A stretch of DNA of 42,467 bases from an uncultured Prevotellaceae bacterium (GCA_902789415.1 CADAOD010000031.1:1-42467); one strand, 5' to 3'; numbered from the stretch's first letter, positions 33,373 through 42,203 are shown. A program made the numbers and translations. The notes: generated from the letters alone by a model not told the origin.

Positions 33373-35025
33373 TTATTTCTCCGCGTCTTTCTTGCGAATC
33401 TCTACGCGGCGAATCTTACCACTGATGGTCTTTGGCAGCTCGTCGACAAACTCTACGATTCGTGGATACTTATAAGGAGCAGTCTCCTTCTTAACGTGCT
33501 GCTGCAACTCCTTAACGAGATCGTCGCCAGCCTTGTCTTTCCACTCCTTGCCGAGTACTACGGTAGCCTTAACAACCATACCACGTATATCATCGGGTAC
33601 ACCAGTGATGGCGCACTCAACCACAGCAGGGTGAGTCATCAGTGCGCTCTCAACCTCGAATGGGCCAATACGGTAACCTGAGCTCTTAATCACATCGTCG
33701 ATACGACCTTCGAACCAATAGTAACCATCTTCATCGCGCCAAGCCATATCACCTGTGTGATAGATACCATCGTGCCAAGCCTCGCGGGTCTTCTCCTCAT
33801 CGCGGTAGTAGCCCTTGAAAAGGCCGATAGGCTTCTTATCGCCAACACGAATTACAATCTCGCCCTTTTCACCATCCTCGCAGCTGGTACCATCGGCACG
33901 CAGCAGGTCGATGTTGTACTGGGCATTGGGGATACCCATAGAACCCGGTTTTGGCGTCATCCAAGGGAAGGTGCCCAGCGTCATGGTTGTCTCGGTCTGA
34001 CCGAAGCCTTCCATCATCTGAATGCCTGTTTTCTCCTTGAATTTTTCGAATACAGCTGGGTTAAGAGCCTCGCCGGCGGTGCAGCAGTACTGAAGACTGC
34101 TGAGATCGTACTTGCTCAAATCCTCACGAATCATGAAACGATAGATAGTGGGAGGTGCACAGAAACTGGTAACCTTGTATTTCTCCATCTGGCGAAGCAG
34201 TGTGTCGGCATTAAACTTCTCATGGTCGAATACAAACACAGTAGCACCAGCAAACCACTGTCCGTAGAACTTTCCCCAAACGGCCTTACCCCAACCAGTA
34301 TCGGCTACGGTGAGGTGGAGTGAACCTTCGTGCAGGTTATGCCAGAATACACCTGTGGTGAGGTGGCCCATAGCATACAGATAATCGTGTGCTACCATCT
34401 TTGGTTCACCGCTGGTACCAGAGGTGAAGTACATAATCATGGTGTCCTCGTTGTTGTTAACGAAGGCTGGACGCTCGAACTTGGGGGCCTGCTGCCATTC
34501 TGTCTTCCAGTTGTGGAAACCTTCCTCGTCGCGCAGTGTGATATATTGCTTTACTGTCGGACTCTCAGGCATGGCCAGCCTGATTTGACTGATGATATAG
34601 TCATCGTCAGCACAGATGATGGCCTTTACTGAGGCACGTGTATTACGATATACGTAGTCGTGCTTGGTGAGCATGTGGGTAGCGGGAATTACGATGGCAC
34701 CAATCTTGCATAATGCCAACATGATAACCCACCACTCATAGTGGCGCTTCAGGATGAGCATTACAGGATCGCCCTTGCCGATACCAAGTGACATCAGGTA
34801 CGAAGCAGCCTGATCGCTCTGTTCTTTTAACTCGCCATAAGTGGTACGTATCTCTTTGCCCTGGTCGTTGGTCCAGAGCAGTGCTAACTTCTCGGGTGCT
34901 TCCTCTGCCCACGCATCCATCACATCGTAGGCAAAGTTAAAGTTCTCTGGAATGATGAACTCCAGATGCTTGTTGTAATCCTCTACAGACTCGAAATGTG
35001 TCTGCTTTAAAAATCTTTCTACCAT
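33373..35025 (-). CDS. AMP-forming acyl-CoA synthetase
   Basis: The 550-residue enzyme activates a carboxylic acid to its CoA thioester through an acyl-adenylate. The AMP-binding P-loop is M-Y-F-T-S-G-T-S-G-E-P-K (about 203-214). G-F-G-Q-T-E-T-T and the hinge region Y-H-T-G-D-M-A-W follow, and the catalytic Lys is in P-K-T-I-S-G-K-I-R-R near the C terminus. It resembles acetyl/medium-chain acyl-CoA ligases; the substrate is not evident. It is encoded 10 nt after an XRE-cupin regulator, a common pairing that suggests local control by a metabolite bound to the cupin. Its presence in the arg/pro operon is unexplained. Confidence 0.9.
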   Translation of the reverse strand: MVERFLKQTHFESVEDYNKHLEFIIPENFNFAYDVMDAWAEEAPEKLALLWTNDQGKEIRTTYGELKEQSDQAASYLMSLGIGKGDPVMLILKRHYEWWVIMLALCKIGAIVIPATHMLTKHDYVYRNTRASVKAIICADDDYIISQIRLAMPESPTVKQYITLRDEEGFHNWKTEWQQAPKFERPAFVNNNEDTMIMYFTSGTSGEPKMVAHDYLYAMGHLTTGVFWHNLHEGSLHLTVADTGWGKAVWGKFYGQWFAGATVFVFDHEKFNADTLLRQMEKYKVTSFCAPPTIYRFMIREDLSKYDLSSLQYCCTAGEALNPAVFEKFKEKTGIQMMEGFGQTETTMTLGTFPWMTPKPGSMGIPNAQYNIDLLRADGTSCEDGEKGEIVIRVGDKKPIGLFKGYYRDEEKTREAWHDGIYHTGDMAWRDEDGYYWFEGRIDDVIKSSGYRIGPFEVESALMTHPAVVECAITGVPDDIRGMVVKATVVLGKEWKDKAGDDLVKELQQHVKKETAPYKYPRIVEFVDELPKTISGKIRRVEIRKKDAEK

Positions 35026-35035
35026 TTTTACTTTT

Positions 35036-35593
35036 TTACTCTACTGTGAATGCAAGGAACTTAACTGGTTTGTCGCCTACGGCCAGCATGCCGTGGGGCT
35101 TTGATGAATCGAAGTAAATGCTGTCGCCCTCTTCGAGAATGATGGTCTTACCACCGATGAAGAGTTCCATCTTGCCCTCGAGCACCATGTTGAACTCCTG
35201 ACCAGGGTGGGTGTTCTTGTAGATGGTACGTGCACCTGGCTTTGGCTCAACAGTTACAATGAATACGTCGGCCTGGTGATTGACAAAACCACTTACCAAA
35301 CTCTGATACTTGTAGGCCTTGGTGCGCTCAACACTCATGCCTTGACCCTTACGTACCACGAAGTACGACTTCATATGGGGTGCCTCGGCAAACATCAGCT
35401 CCTCGGCTGATACACCATACTTGTGGGCTATCTTCATGAGATTTGAGATGGTGATGTCAAGTTCACCCTTCTCAATCTTTTCGTACTTTTCTGAGTCGAT
35501 GCCGATTGTCTCGGCCATTTCGCTTACTGGAATGTCGAGAACATCGCGCAAACCGCGAAGGCGTTCTCCAATTTGCTTTAATTGCTCGTCCAT
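35036..35593 (-). CDS. XRE-family transcriptional regulator with cupin domain
   Basis: The 185-residue protein has an N-terminal helix-turn-helix (about residues 8-62) and a C-terminal cupin (about 105-182) with G-Q-E-F-N-M-V-L-E-G-K-M-E and D-S-I-Y-F-D-S-S-K-P-H-G-M. Such proteins bind DNA and sense a small molecule or metal through the cupin. It precedes the acyl-CoA ligase and probably controls it. No separate promoter is clear in the 14-nt spacer, so it is likely expressed from upstream. Confidence 0.9.
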   Translation of the reverse strand: MDEQLKQIGERLRGLRDVLDIPVSEMAETIGIDSEKYEKIEKGELDITISNLMKIAHKYGVSAEELMFAEAPHMKSYFVVRKGQGMSVERTKAYKYQSLVSGFVNHQADVFIVTVEPKPGARTIYKNTHPGQEFNMVLEGKMELFIGGKTIILEEGDSIYFDSSKPHGMLAVGDKPVKFLAFTVE

Positions 35594-35607
35594 GTGTTCT
35601 ATGTATT

Positions 35608-36222
35608 TTATCGTTTATCTATAACTTTGTAATTTGAATATTTCTCTTTCGGATAGACAAAAATTCTATCGTCGATATTGCCTGCCTGAAAGTCGGAGAA
35701 AGTGATGGTACACCAAAAAATGCTGACCTTTATGCGAAGCTTCTTGGGGTAGTACTTACCTTCGGAAAGCAGGGCGATGATTTTCTTCATTTTGACCTTA
35801 GCGCCAGGTTTGGCATCGAGGGTTACCAGTAACCCATCGGGATCCTTGGCGATGGAGTAGTTGTAGCTGTAGGGCTCGAACTTGAACATCTGTAATTTAT
35901 CATCGCTCTTGTTTACTTTTGGATCGTGTAACTCCACAATCTGCTTGTTGGGGCGCACAATGTGCTTCAGGTCGCCATTATCGTAGATAATCGTGTTCTT
36001 ATGTTCGGAAATGCTCTTCTTACCTTTGTTGCATGAGTAGCCTTCTTCCTTATATAAACCAAGAATATTGATTTTATAGTTGAACTTTACTCCCTCTTGC
36101 CCATAGATGTGGTTCCAAGCGGTGTTAAACACACGCTTGGCCTGACGGGCATTGACGTTATCTTGTGCTATCGCAGAAAGATGCGACAAGATAATCAGGC
36201 AGATGAGCAGAGCTTTCTTCAT
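35608..36222 (-). CDS. Secreted LolA-like protein of unknown function
   Basis: This 204-residue protein has a signal peptide ending near S-A-I-A-Q (about 20) and no lipobox, so it is probably periplasmic. The rest is beta-rich (G-Y-S-C-N-K-G-K-K-S-I-S ... D-P-D-G-L-L-V-T-L-D-A-K) and resembles LolA-like carrier proteins in pattern. This is a weak assignment without a decisive motif. It starts 5 nt after proC and ends 14 nt before the XRE-cupin gene. It has no obvious metabolic link to them. Confidence 0.6.
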   Translation of the reverse strand: MKKALLICLIILSHLSAIAQDNVNARQAKRVFNTAWNHIYGQEGVKFNYKINILGLYKEEGYSCNKGKKSISEHKNTIIYDNGDLKHIVRPNKQIVELHDPKVNKSDDKLQMFKFEPYSYNYSIAKDPDGLLVTLDAKPGAKVKMKKIIALLSEGKYYPKKLRIKVSIFWCTITFSDFQAGNIDDRIFVYPKEKYSNYKVIDKR

Positions 36223-36227
36223 ACAGA

Positions 36228-37007
36228 TTATTTTAAACCGGCTTTAAGACCACGGATGACTGCAGAGGTAAAACCTGCATGTTCCATCTCGTTGAGCCCT
36301 TTGATGGTAACGCCACCAGGAGTGGTTACCAAGTCGATGGCAGCCTCGGGGTGCATACCGCTGGCTTCTAACAACTCAACAGCGCCCTTCATGGTTTGCA
36401 TCACGATGTTTTTTGCATCATCGGCCTTAAAACCTAACTCCACGCCACCCTCGGCAGCCGCACGGATATAGCGCATGGCATAAGCGATACCGCAACTGGC
36501 CAGTGTGGTGCCTGATGCTAAGTGCTGCTCGTCGGTGAGTAGCGATTTCCCCATATCGTTAAAGATACTCTGCACCAAGTCTGTCTGCTGTTGGTTGGCA
36601 TCGCATGGTACGATAAACGTCATCGATGCCAACTGGGCAATGGCGATGTTGGGGATAACCAGGAAGAGTGGGGGGCAGTTGGCACCCAACCATTCCTTGA
36701 TGCTTGCCGATGGAACACCTGCTGCAATCACAATCAACAGCTGCTTCTTGGGGTCGAGTTCGGCTTTGATGTCGGTGAGCACACGCTCTACCAACCAAGG
36801 CTTAACAACCACGCATACAATATCGGCTGTTTTGGCAGCCTGCTGGTTGTCGGTAGTTGCGTTAACGCCTAACTTGGTAAACTTATCTACCACAGTCTGC
36901 GAAGGATCGCTTACGGTGATGTCATCGTTACTAAACAGATGACCTTTTATCAAACCTTCGACGGTAGCGCCACCCATGGCGCCTGCGCCTATCACTGAAA
37001 TCTTCAT
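36228..37007 (-). CDS. proC: Pyrroline-5-carboxylate reductase
   Basis: This 259-residue NAD(P)H-dependent enzyme carries out the last step of proline synthesis. The N-terminal nucleotide-binding motif is I-G-A-G-A-M-G-G-A. The signature near the C terminus is D-L-V-T-T-P-G-G-V-T-I-K-G-L. The length is normal. It overlaps argD by 4 nt, so proline and arginine genes are translationally coupled at this point. Confidence 0.96.
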   Translation of the reverse strand: MKISVIGAGAMGGATVEGLIKGHLFSNDDITVSDPSQTVVDKFTKLGVNATTDNQQAAKTADIVCVVVKPWLVERVLTDIKAELDPKKQLLIVIAAGVPSASIKEWLGANCPPLFLVIPNIAIAQLASMTFIVPCDANQQQTDLVQSIFNDMGKSLLTDEQHLASGTTLASCGIAYAMRYIRAAAEGGVELGFKADDAKNIVMQTMKGAVELLEASGMHPEAAIDLVTTPGGVTIKGLNEMEHAGFTSAVIRGLKAGLK

Positions 37008-38143
37008 AATTCCTCGGGTTTTACTCTAATCAATCTTTCGATAAAGTCGTCGGCTTCTGCCTTGGTTAAACAGAGTGGTGGCAGCAAGCGCAGAATATTC
37101 TGACCTGCACAACCGGTAAAGCAATGCTCATGCTTGATGAGTGGCTTACGTACCATGGCATGCGGCATGTCGAGTTCGATGCCAATCATCAAACCGCGAC
37201 CGCGAACCTCTTTGATATGTGAACTGCCAATGTTGCGGATGCCTTCCATCAGGTAGTCGCCTACCTCGCGGGCATTCTCAACCAATCCTTCTTCCTCAAA
37301 CACATCGAGTGTGGCCAAGGCTGCTGCACAAGCCAGGTGGTTACCACCAAAGGTGGTGCCTAACTGTCCGTAAACGGGCTCGAACTCTGGCGAAATCAGC
37401 ACACCGCCCATGGGGAATCCGTTAGCGATACCCTTGGCAACGGTGATAATATCAGGCTTGATACCTAACCATTGATGGGCAAAGAACTTTCCGCTTCGGC
37501 CATAACCGCACTGAATCTCGTCGCAGATAAGTACGGCACCATAACGCTTACAAGCGTAAGCCAAGCCCTGTGCAAATTCAGGTGTGGCCATCTGGATACC
37601 GCCTACACCCTGGATACACTCCAGGATAACAGCTGCTACGCCACCTTTCGACAACTCGCGAACCCAAGGCTCCAAATCATTCAAAGGCAGGAAACGTACG
37701 TGGTGGTTGTCGTTGATGGGAGCTACAATCTTAGGATTGTTGGTAACCTCAACAGCCAGACTGGTACGACCATGGAAGGCTTTCTCGCAGCTCAGTACGC
37801 GGGTGTTGCCGGTTTTGAACGAGGCCAGCTTCAGGGCATTCTCGTTAGCTTCGGCACCAGAGTTAATCAGGAACAACTGATAATCGTCGTAACCCGAAAT
37901 CTTGCCTAAGCGCTCGGCCAGCTGTACTTGCAACTTGTTGATAACAGAGTTAGAGTAGAAGCCGATGTTCTGCAGTTGTTCTGTTACCTTACTAATATAA
38001 TGGGGATGCGAATGGCCGATGCTGATAACTGCATGTCCACCGTAAAGATCGAGATACTCCTGACCTTTATCATCCCATACTTTACAACCTTTTCCTTTTA
38101 CGATGTTAACATCGAATAATGGATAAACGTCGAATAGTTTCAT
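37004..38143 (-). CDS. argD: Acetyl-/succinylornithine aminotransferase
   Basis: This 379-residue PLP-dependent class-III aminotransferase transfers an amino group to N-acyl-glutamate semialdehyde in arginine synthesis. Visible motifs are N-S-G-A-E-A-N-E-N-A-L-K, F-H-G-R-T, I-C-D-E-I-Q-C-G-Y-G-R-S-G and the PLP-Lys segment T-V-A-K-G-I-A-N-G-F-P-M-G-G (Lys at about 235). It lies between argC (22-nt gap) and proC (4-nt overlap). In Bacteroidota the acyl group may be succinyl rather than acetyl. Confidence 0.95.
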   Translation of the reverse strand: MKLFDVYPLFDVNIVKGKGCKVWDDKGQEYLDLYGGHAVISIGHSHPHYISKVTEQLQNIGFYSNSVINKLQVQLAERLGKISGYDDYQLFLINSGAEANENALKLASFKTGNTRVLSCEKAFHGRTSLAVEVTNNPKIVAPINDNHHVRFLPLNDLEPWVRELSKGGVAAVILECIQGVGGIQMATPEFAQGLAYACKRYGAVLICDEIQCGYGRSGKFFAHQWLGIKPDIITVAKGIANGFPMGGVLISPEFEPVYGQLGTTFGGNHLACAAALATLDVFEEEGLVENAREVGDYLMEGIRNIGSSHIKEVRGRGLMIGIELDMPHAMVRKPLIKHEHCFTGCAGQNILRLLPPLCLTKAEADDFIERLIRVKPEEL

Positions 38144-38165
38144 ATACGTTCCCTTTCTTTATGTT

Positions 38166-39131
38166 TTAGAAAGCTGATGCTTTCAGTTTGAGTCCGGCAG
38201 TCTCATCGATGCCAAACATAATATTCATGTTTTGTACAGCCTGACCAACAGCACCCTTCAACAGATTGTCGATAGCAGAGGTTACGAGCAGTTTGTTGCC
38301 GTATTTCTCTACATGTACCAAGGCTTTATTGGTGTTCACAACCTGCTTCAGGTCGATGGCCTTGTCGCTATAGTGTGTATAGGCTGCATCTTTGTAGAAA
38401 TCCTTGTAAGCCTCGATCACATCCTCAACTGGGGCTGGGGTCTTGATGACTGCTGTGCAGAAGATGCCTCGGGCAAAGTCGCCGCGGTAGGGGATGAAGT
38501 CGATGTCTGCATCCAGATAACCCTGAATCTGCTTCAGCGACTGACGAATCTCGGCGATGTGCTGGTGCTGGAAGGGTTTATAGATGCTCAGGTTATTGTT
38601 ACGCCATGAGAAGTGGGTGGTGGCACCGGGCTTCTGTCCGGCACCTGTTGAACCTGTAATGGCATTTACAGCCACATCCTGCTTCAGCAGATTCAGATAA
38701 GCGGCTGGAAGTAGTGCGAGCTGGATACATGTTGCAAAGCATCCTGGGTTTGCCAGGTGCTGAGCTTTCTTAATTTCCTCCTTGTTAATCTCGGGAAGAC
38801 CATACACATAGTCGTGGTCGCCTTTGATACGGAAATCTTGTGCCAGATCGATAATCTTAACGTTAGCAGGGATGGTGTGCTCCTTCAGGAAGGCTTCGCT
38901 CTTACCGTGACCGAAGCAGAAAAATACCACATCCACCTTGTCGAAAGGCATCTCATCGGTAAACTTCAAATCGGTGTCGCCAATCAGTCCTTCGTGCACG
39001 TCGCTGACCAGATTGCCAGCGTTACTCTCAGAATTGGCAAACACGATCTCTGCCTCGGGATGGTTCAGTAACAAACGGATGAGTTCGCCGCCTGTATAGC
39101 CTGCTGCACCTAATATTCCAACTTTTATCAT
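38166..39131 (-). CDS. argC: N-acyl-gamma-glutamyl-phosphate reductase
   Basis: This 321-residue enzyme reduces the acyl-glutamyl phosphate to the semialdehyde with NADPH. It begins V-G-I-L-G-A-A-G-Y-T-G-G-E-L, the ArgC cofactor motif. The catalytic Cys is in A-N-P-G-C-F-A-T (about 134). It is 33 nt after argG and 22 nt before argD on the same strand. The length is typical of the shorter ArgC type. Confidence 0.95.
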   Translation of the reverse strand: MIKVGILGAAGYTGGELIRLLLNHPEAEIVFANSESNAGNLVSDVHEGLIGDTDLKFTDEMPFDKVDVVFFCFGHGKSEAFLKEHTIPANVKIIDLAQDFRIKGDHDYVYGLPEINKEEIKKAQHLANPGCFATCIQLALLPAAYLNLLKQDVAVNAITGSTGAGQKPGATTHFSWRNNNLSIYKPFQHQHIAEIRQSLKQIQGYLDADIDFIPYRGDFARGIFCTAVIKTPAPVEDVIEAYKDFYKDAAYTHYSDKAIDLKQVVNTNKALVHVEKYGNKLLVTSAIDNLLKGAVGQAVQNMNIMFGIDETAGLKLKASAF

Positions 39132-39164
39132 AGTCGTAATAGTCCTGTTGTCAGTTGTTAAGAA

Positions 39165-40367
39165 TTATCTTTTCTCGTCCTTGTGGATACCGTAGTAAAC
39201 ACGCAGTGGTGTGCTCGAAACTTTGATAAAGCCCTTGGCCTCGTCGGCTGTCCAGCCTGTCTGAGTTTCACCATACTCGCCAAGTTTGCTCTTGGTCAGG
39301 TCGTTAGCACTGTCGATACCTACAGTCTCGAATCCGTAAGGACGGAGCTTCAGAATAGCGGTACCAGTTACGTTGCGCTGCGAAGAGGTAAGCATAGCCT
39401 CGATATCGGGCATCACTGGCTCCAGATACTGACTCTCGTGAAGGAACATGCCATACCAGTTGGCTACCTGATCCTTCCAGTACTGCTGCCACTTAGAGAG
39501 AGTTGACTTCTCCAGCAGGCGGTGAGCCTCGATGATGAGTTTAGGAGCTGCAGCCTCGAAACCTACGCGGCCCTTGATACCGATGATGGTATCACCTACA
39601 TTGGCATCACGACCGATGGCATAACTGGCACCAATCTCCTCGATTTTCTGAATTGCTTTAACCTTGTCGTCGAACTTCTCGTCGTTTACGGCTACAATCT
39701 CACCCTTGTCGAACTGGATCTTCAGCAGAGCTTCCTGCTCTTTGGCAGTAACGTGCTTCAGGTAAGCCTCTTCAGGCAGTCCCTGGGTGGGGTCGAGCAA
39801 CTCGCCGCCACAGATGCTGGTTCCCCAGATACCTACGTTATATGAGTACTTCAGTTTTGTGAAATCGGCAAAGAATCCGTGCTCGTTCAGGTAGTCAACC
39901 TCCTCTTTACGAGTCAGTTTCTTATCGCGGGTCAGGGTGATAATCTCTACGCCTGGTGCCATAACGAGGAAGGTCATGTCGAAACGAATCTGGTCGTTAC
40001 CAGCGCCGGTTGAGCCATGTGCAATAGCATCGGCACCAATCTCTTTGGCATAGCGGGCGATGGCGATGGCCTGGAAAATACGCTCGCTTGATACAGAAAT
40101 GGGGTAGCAGTTGTTACGCAGCACATTTCCGAAAATCATATACTTCAACGATTTCTCGTAATACTCGTGAGTTACATCGAGGGTAACATAAGCCTTTGCA
40201 CCTAATTTAAAGGCGTTCTCCTCGTTCTTCTTCAACTGCTCGTCGCTAAAACCTCCCGTATTGGCGCAGGCTGCGTATACATCCCAACCGTCCTGGGTAA
40301 GTTTCATAACTGTGTAAGAGGTGTCGAGACCTCCAGAAAATGCGACTACTACTTTCTTGTTTGCCAT
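39165..40367 (-). CDS. argG: Argininosuccinate synthase
   Basis: This 400-residue enzyme joins citrulline and aspartate with ATP. The P-loop-like motif is V-A-F-S-G-G-L-D-T-S-Y, and A-H-G-S-T-G-A-G-N-D-Q-I-R-F matches the conserved substrate region. If the acylated route is used, the acyl group must be removed before this step by a deacylase that is not in the window. argH, the next enzyme, is also absent here. Confidence 0.96.
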   Translation of the reverse strand: MANKKVVVAFSGGLDTSYTVMKLTQDGWDVYAACANTGGFSDEQLKKNEENAFKLGAKAYVTLDVTHEYYEKSLKYMIFGNVLRNNCYPISVSSERIFQAIAIARYAKEIGADAIAHGSTGAGNDQIRFDMTFLVMAPGVEIITLTRDKKLTRKEEVDYLNEHGFFADFTKLKYSYNVGIWGTSICGGELLDPTQGLPEEAYLKHVTAKEQEALLKIQFDKGEIVAVNDEKFDDKVKAIQKIEEIGASYAIGRDANVGDTIIGIKGRVGFEAAAPKLIIEAHRLLEKSTLSKWQQYWKDQVANWYGMFLHESQYLEPVMPDIEAMLTSSQRNVTGTAILKLRPYGFETVGIDSANDLTKSKLGEYGETQTGWTADEAKGFIKVSSTPLRVYYGIHKDEKR

Positions 40368-40420
40368 ATCTTTGTTCTTTTTACTTTTTACTCTTTTACC
40401 TTGTTTACTTTCCTCTTGCG

Positions 40421-41026
40421 TTACTCCTCTTTTTCATCTATCTTGCGGATACGCTCCAGTACTTCGTCTGAGATTTTTGCAGGTAGATGTTCTGTTGGAT
40501 CGTAGAGCATTGCTGTGCAGATGCAGTATTTGCGCCCCGTGCGATGTAGCACGTCAACATTACAGCATCCCTCGCAACCTTTCCAAAAAGCCTCGTCGTC
40601 GGTCAAGTCGGCAAAGGTTACAGGTTGGTAGCCTAATGCGGTGTTCATCGCCATGACTGCAGCACCACTTGTGAGTGAGAAAATCTTGGCGTGTGGCCAA
40701 CGGGTTCTTGCTAATGTAAAGGTCATGTCCTTAATACGCTTAGCAATATGTTTGCCTCTGAAGTCGGGGTGTACGATAAGTCCCGAAGTGGTTACATATT
40801 GCTGATTCTCCCAAGTCTCAATGTAGCTGAATCCTGCAAATCTACCATCTTTGGTCAGGGCGATGACGGCTTTGGCTTCCATCATCTTCTTGGCCAGATA
40901 CTCATGCGTTCTCTTGGCAATACCTGTACCACGTACCTTCGCTGCCTCTGCAATGGTGTCGAGAATAGTATCTACATACTTCTCGTGCTCAGGTCCTGCA
41001 ACCAAGACTTCAATTTCTTCTTCCAT
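40421..41026 (-). CDS. GNAT N-acyltransferase, candidate N-acylglutamate synthase
   Basis: This 201-residue GNAT-fold protein has the acyl-CoA binding segment V-H-P-D-F-R-G-K-H-I-A-K-R-I (about 88-101). It lies between argR and argG in a typical Bacteroidota order, so it is a good candidate for the first step of arginine synthesis, acylating glutamate (acetyl or succinyl). That role is inferred from context. Residues about 150-175 carry a cysteine cluster (C-E-G-C-C ... C-I-C) unusual for a GNAT, which could bind a metal. It ends in an E-K-E-E tail. The spacer after it is T-rich, with repeated TTTTACT phrases. Confidence 0.8.
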   Translation of the reverse strand: MEEEIEVLVAGPEHEKYVDTILDTIAEAAKVRGTGIAKRTHEYLAKKMMEAKAVIALTKDGRFAGFSYIETWENQQYVTTSGLIVHPDFRGKHIAKRIKDMTFTLARTRWPHAKIFSLTSGAAVMAMNTALGYQPVTFADLTDDEAFWKGCEGCCNVDVLHRTGRKYCICTAMLYDPTEHLPAKISDEVLERIRKIDEKEE

Positions 41027-41039
41027 TTCTTTTTTTCTT

Positions 41040-41516
41040 TTATTTCATGTTTGGCACAACGTCAGTCAGGGCTTCAACCACATCCTGATGCTTTACGCCT
41101 TCTTTAATTACAATGAATATGGTGTCATCGCCAGCAATGGTGCCTAAAATTTCAGGTACGTCGCTGTTATCGATGTTCCAGGCAATCGAGCTGGCGTAGC
41201 CAGGACGGGTCTTGATGATACCCATATTGCCCGAGAAGTTGATACTGATAAAGCCTGGTACCTTCATCATCTCACGAATGCTGTTGGGGGTGCTGACTCG
41301 CTTATACATCGTCTCGTTAGGAAGTACATATACGTAGTTGCCACTCATCGAGGCGGCTTTGGCAACTTTCAGCTGCTTCAGGTCGCGACTCAGTGTGGCT
41401 TGCGTCAGTTTGAAGCCTTCCTTCTGGAGGGCGTTCAACAATTCGTCCTGGCTCCCTAACTGCTGACTTGATATGATCAGTCTCAGGGCTTCTAATCTGT
41501 TAGTCTTTACTTTCAT
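41040..41516 (-). CDS. argR: Arginine repressor ArgR
   Basis: The 158-residue protein has the N-terminal winged helix (R-L-E-A-L-R-L-I-I ... T-Q-A-T-L-S-R-D-L-K-Q-L) and the C-terminal arginine-binding and hexamer domain with G-T-I-A-G-D-D-T-I-F-I-V. It represses, or in some systems activates, arginine genes when arginine is abundant. It is the first gene of the arg/pro block and probably represses its own transcript through an ARG-box-like site at 41520-41533. The length is normal. Confidence 0.95.
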   Translation of the reverse strand: MKVKTNRLEALRLIISSQQLGSQDELLNALQKEGFKLTQATLSRDLKQLKVAKAASMSGNYVYVLPNETMYKRVSTPNSIREMMKVPGFISINFSGNMGIIKTRPGYASSIAWNIDNSDVPEILGTIAGDDTIFIVIKEGVKHQDVVEALTDVVPNMK

Positions 41517-41519
41517 CTC

Positions 41520-41533
41520 AGTATATTTATTCA
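41520..41533 (-). promoter_or_regulatory. ARG-box-like operator before argR
   Basis: The minus strand reads TGAATAAATATACT, close to the E. coli-type half-palindromic ARG box TGAATwwwwATTCA. It lies just after the expected transcription start and 4 nt before the argR start codon, a good position for autorepression. Confidence 0.5.
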
Positions 41534-41538
41534 GAAAT

Positions 41539-41570
41539 CGGTTGCAAAATTATACAAAATTTCGCAACCG
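41539..41570. promoter_or_regulatory. 32-bp imperfect palindrome over the argR promoter
   Basis: The arms CGGTTGC (41539-41545) and GCAACCG (41564-41570) match perfectly, with a continuing AAATT similarity inward. The palindrome covers the -7 element and part of the spacer, so a protein bound here would block RNA polymerase. It does not resemble the ARG box, so a second regulator is possible. Confidence 0.55.
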
Positions 41571-41576
41571 ACCAAA
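41545..41576 (-). promoter_or_regulatory. Predicted promoter of the argR-led operon
   Basis: On the minus strand TTTG (41573-41576) and TAATTTTG (41545-41552) have a 20-nt spacer. It is the only full promoter match recognised upstream of the long minus-strand arg/pro block. Confidence 0.7.
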
Positions 41577-41600
41577 TATTTCTGCATATATTTGCAAATT

Positions 41601-42203
41601 TTACCGTTTCATATCGAATCCAACGCGTACACCATCGTAATTTTTGCTCAAATCGCCAATTGTTTGCAAATCTTTGTTGCCGCTCATGGCCGACATGGTC
41701 TGTAGAACTGTTAAAAGTTTCTTGGCCTCGAATAGGATGGAAATGCCATTAGTTTCCTTTTTGGTGTAGCAAGTCATCGAGAGTAACAAGCCCTTTAAGG
41801 TGATTTTCTGAGTAGCTTCGTCGAATGTGTACTTGCCACTGAATGGGGTGCCTGCAATCTTTGATGTGAAAGTGCCATCTTCGTTAAAGGTGATATAAGT
41901 GTTACTAGCCGAGATGCCAACCTGCTGATAGTAGGGTAACAGTTTCTCCTCAATCTGTACGGCTGCAACCTCTCCACCTGCTTTAGCCAATAAGTTCTCG
42001 CTGGTGAATGCACAACCAGGACCATTGTACTTCCATGTGGCTATCAGGTTCTGTGCCTTTACCTTATCAAGACCGATAACACTTGTGATGGCATTTACTA
42101 CACCAGTGCCATTGGTCATCGCACCTAGTACCTGACTCATATTACCGCAACTTGTCATTGCGATGCATGCCAAAGCGGCAAATCCAACTATTACTTTCTT
42201 CAT
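41601..42203 (-). CDS. DUF4923-like lipoprotein
   Basis: The 200-residue protein has a lipoprotein signal (A-M-T-S-C-G, Cys at about 19). A helical stretch (about 25-55) is followed by a lipocalin-like beta region with L-I-A-T-W-K-Y-N-G-P-G-C-A-F and T-F-N-E-D-G-T-F, matching the DUF4923 family of Bacteroidales lipoproteins. The function is unknown. It is a single-gene unit with its own promoter and ends just before the argR promoter. Confidence 0.8.
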   Translation of the reverse strand: MKKVIVGFAALACIAMTSCGNMSQVLGAMTNGTGVVNAITSVIGLDKVKAQNLIATWKYNGPGCAFTSENLLAKAGGEVAAVQIEEKLLPYYQQVGISASNTYITFNEDGTFTSKIAGTPFSGKYTFDEATQKITLKGLLLSMTCYTKKETNGISILFEAKKLLTVLQTMSAMSGNKDLQTIGDLSKNYDGVRVGFDMKR

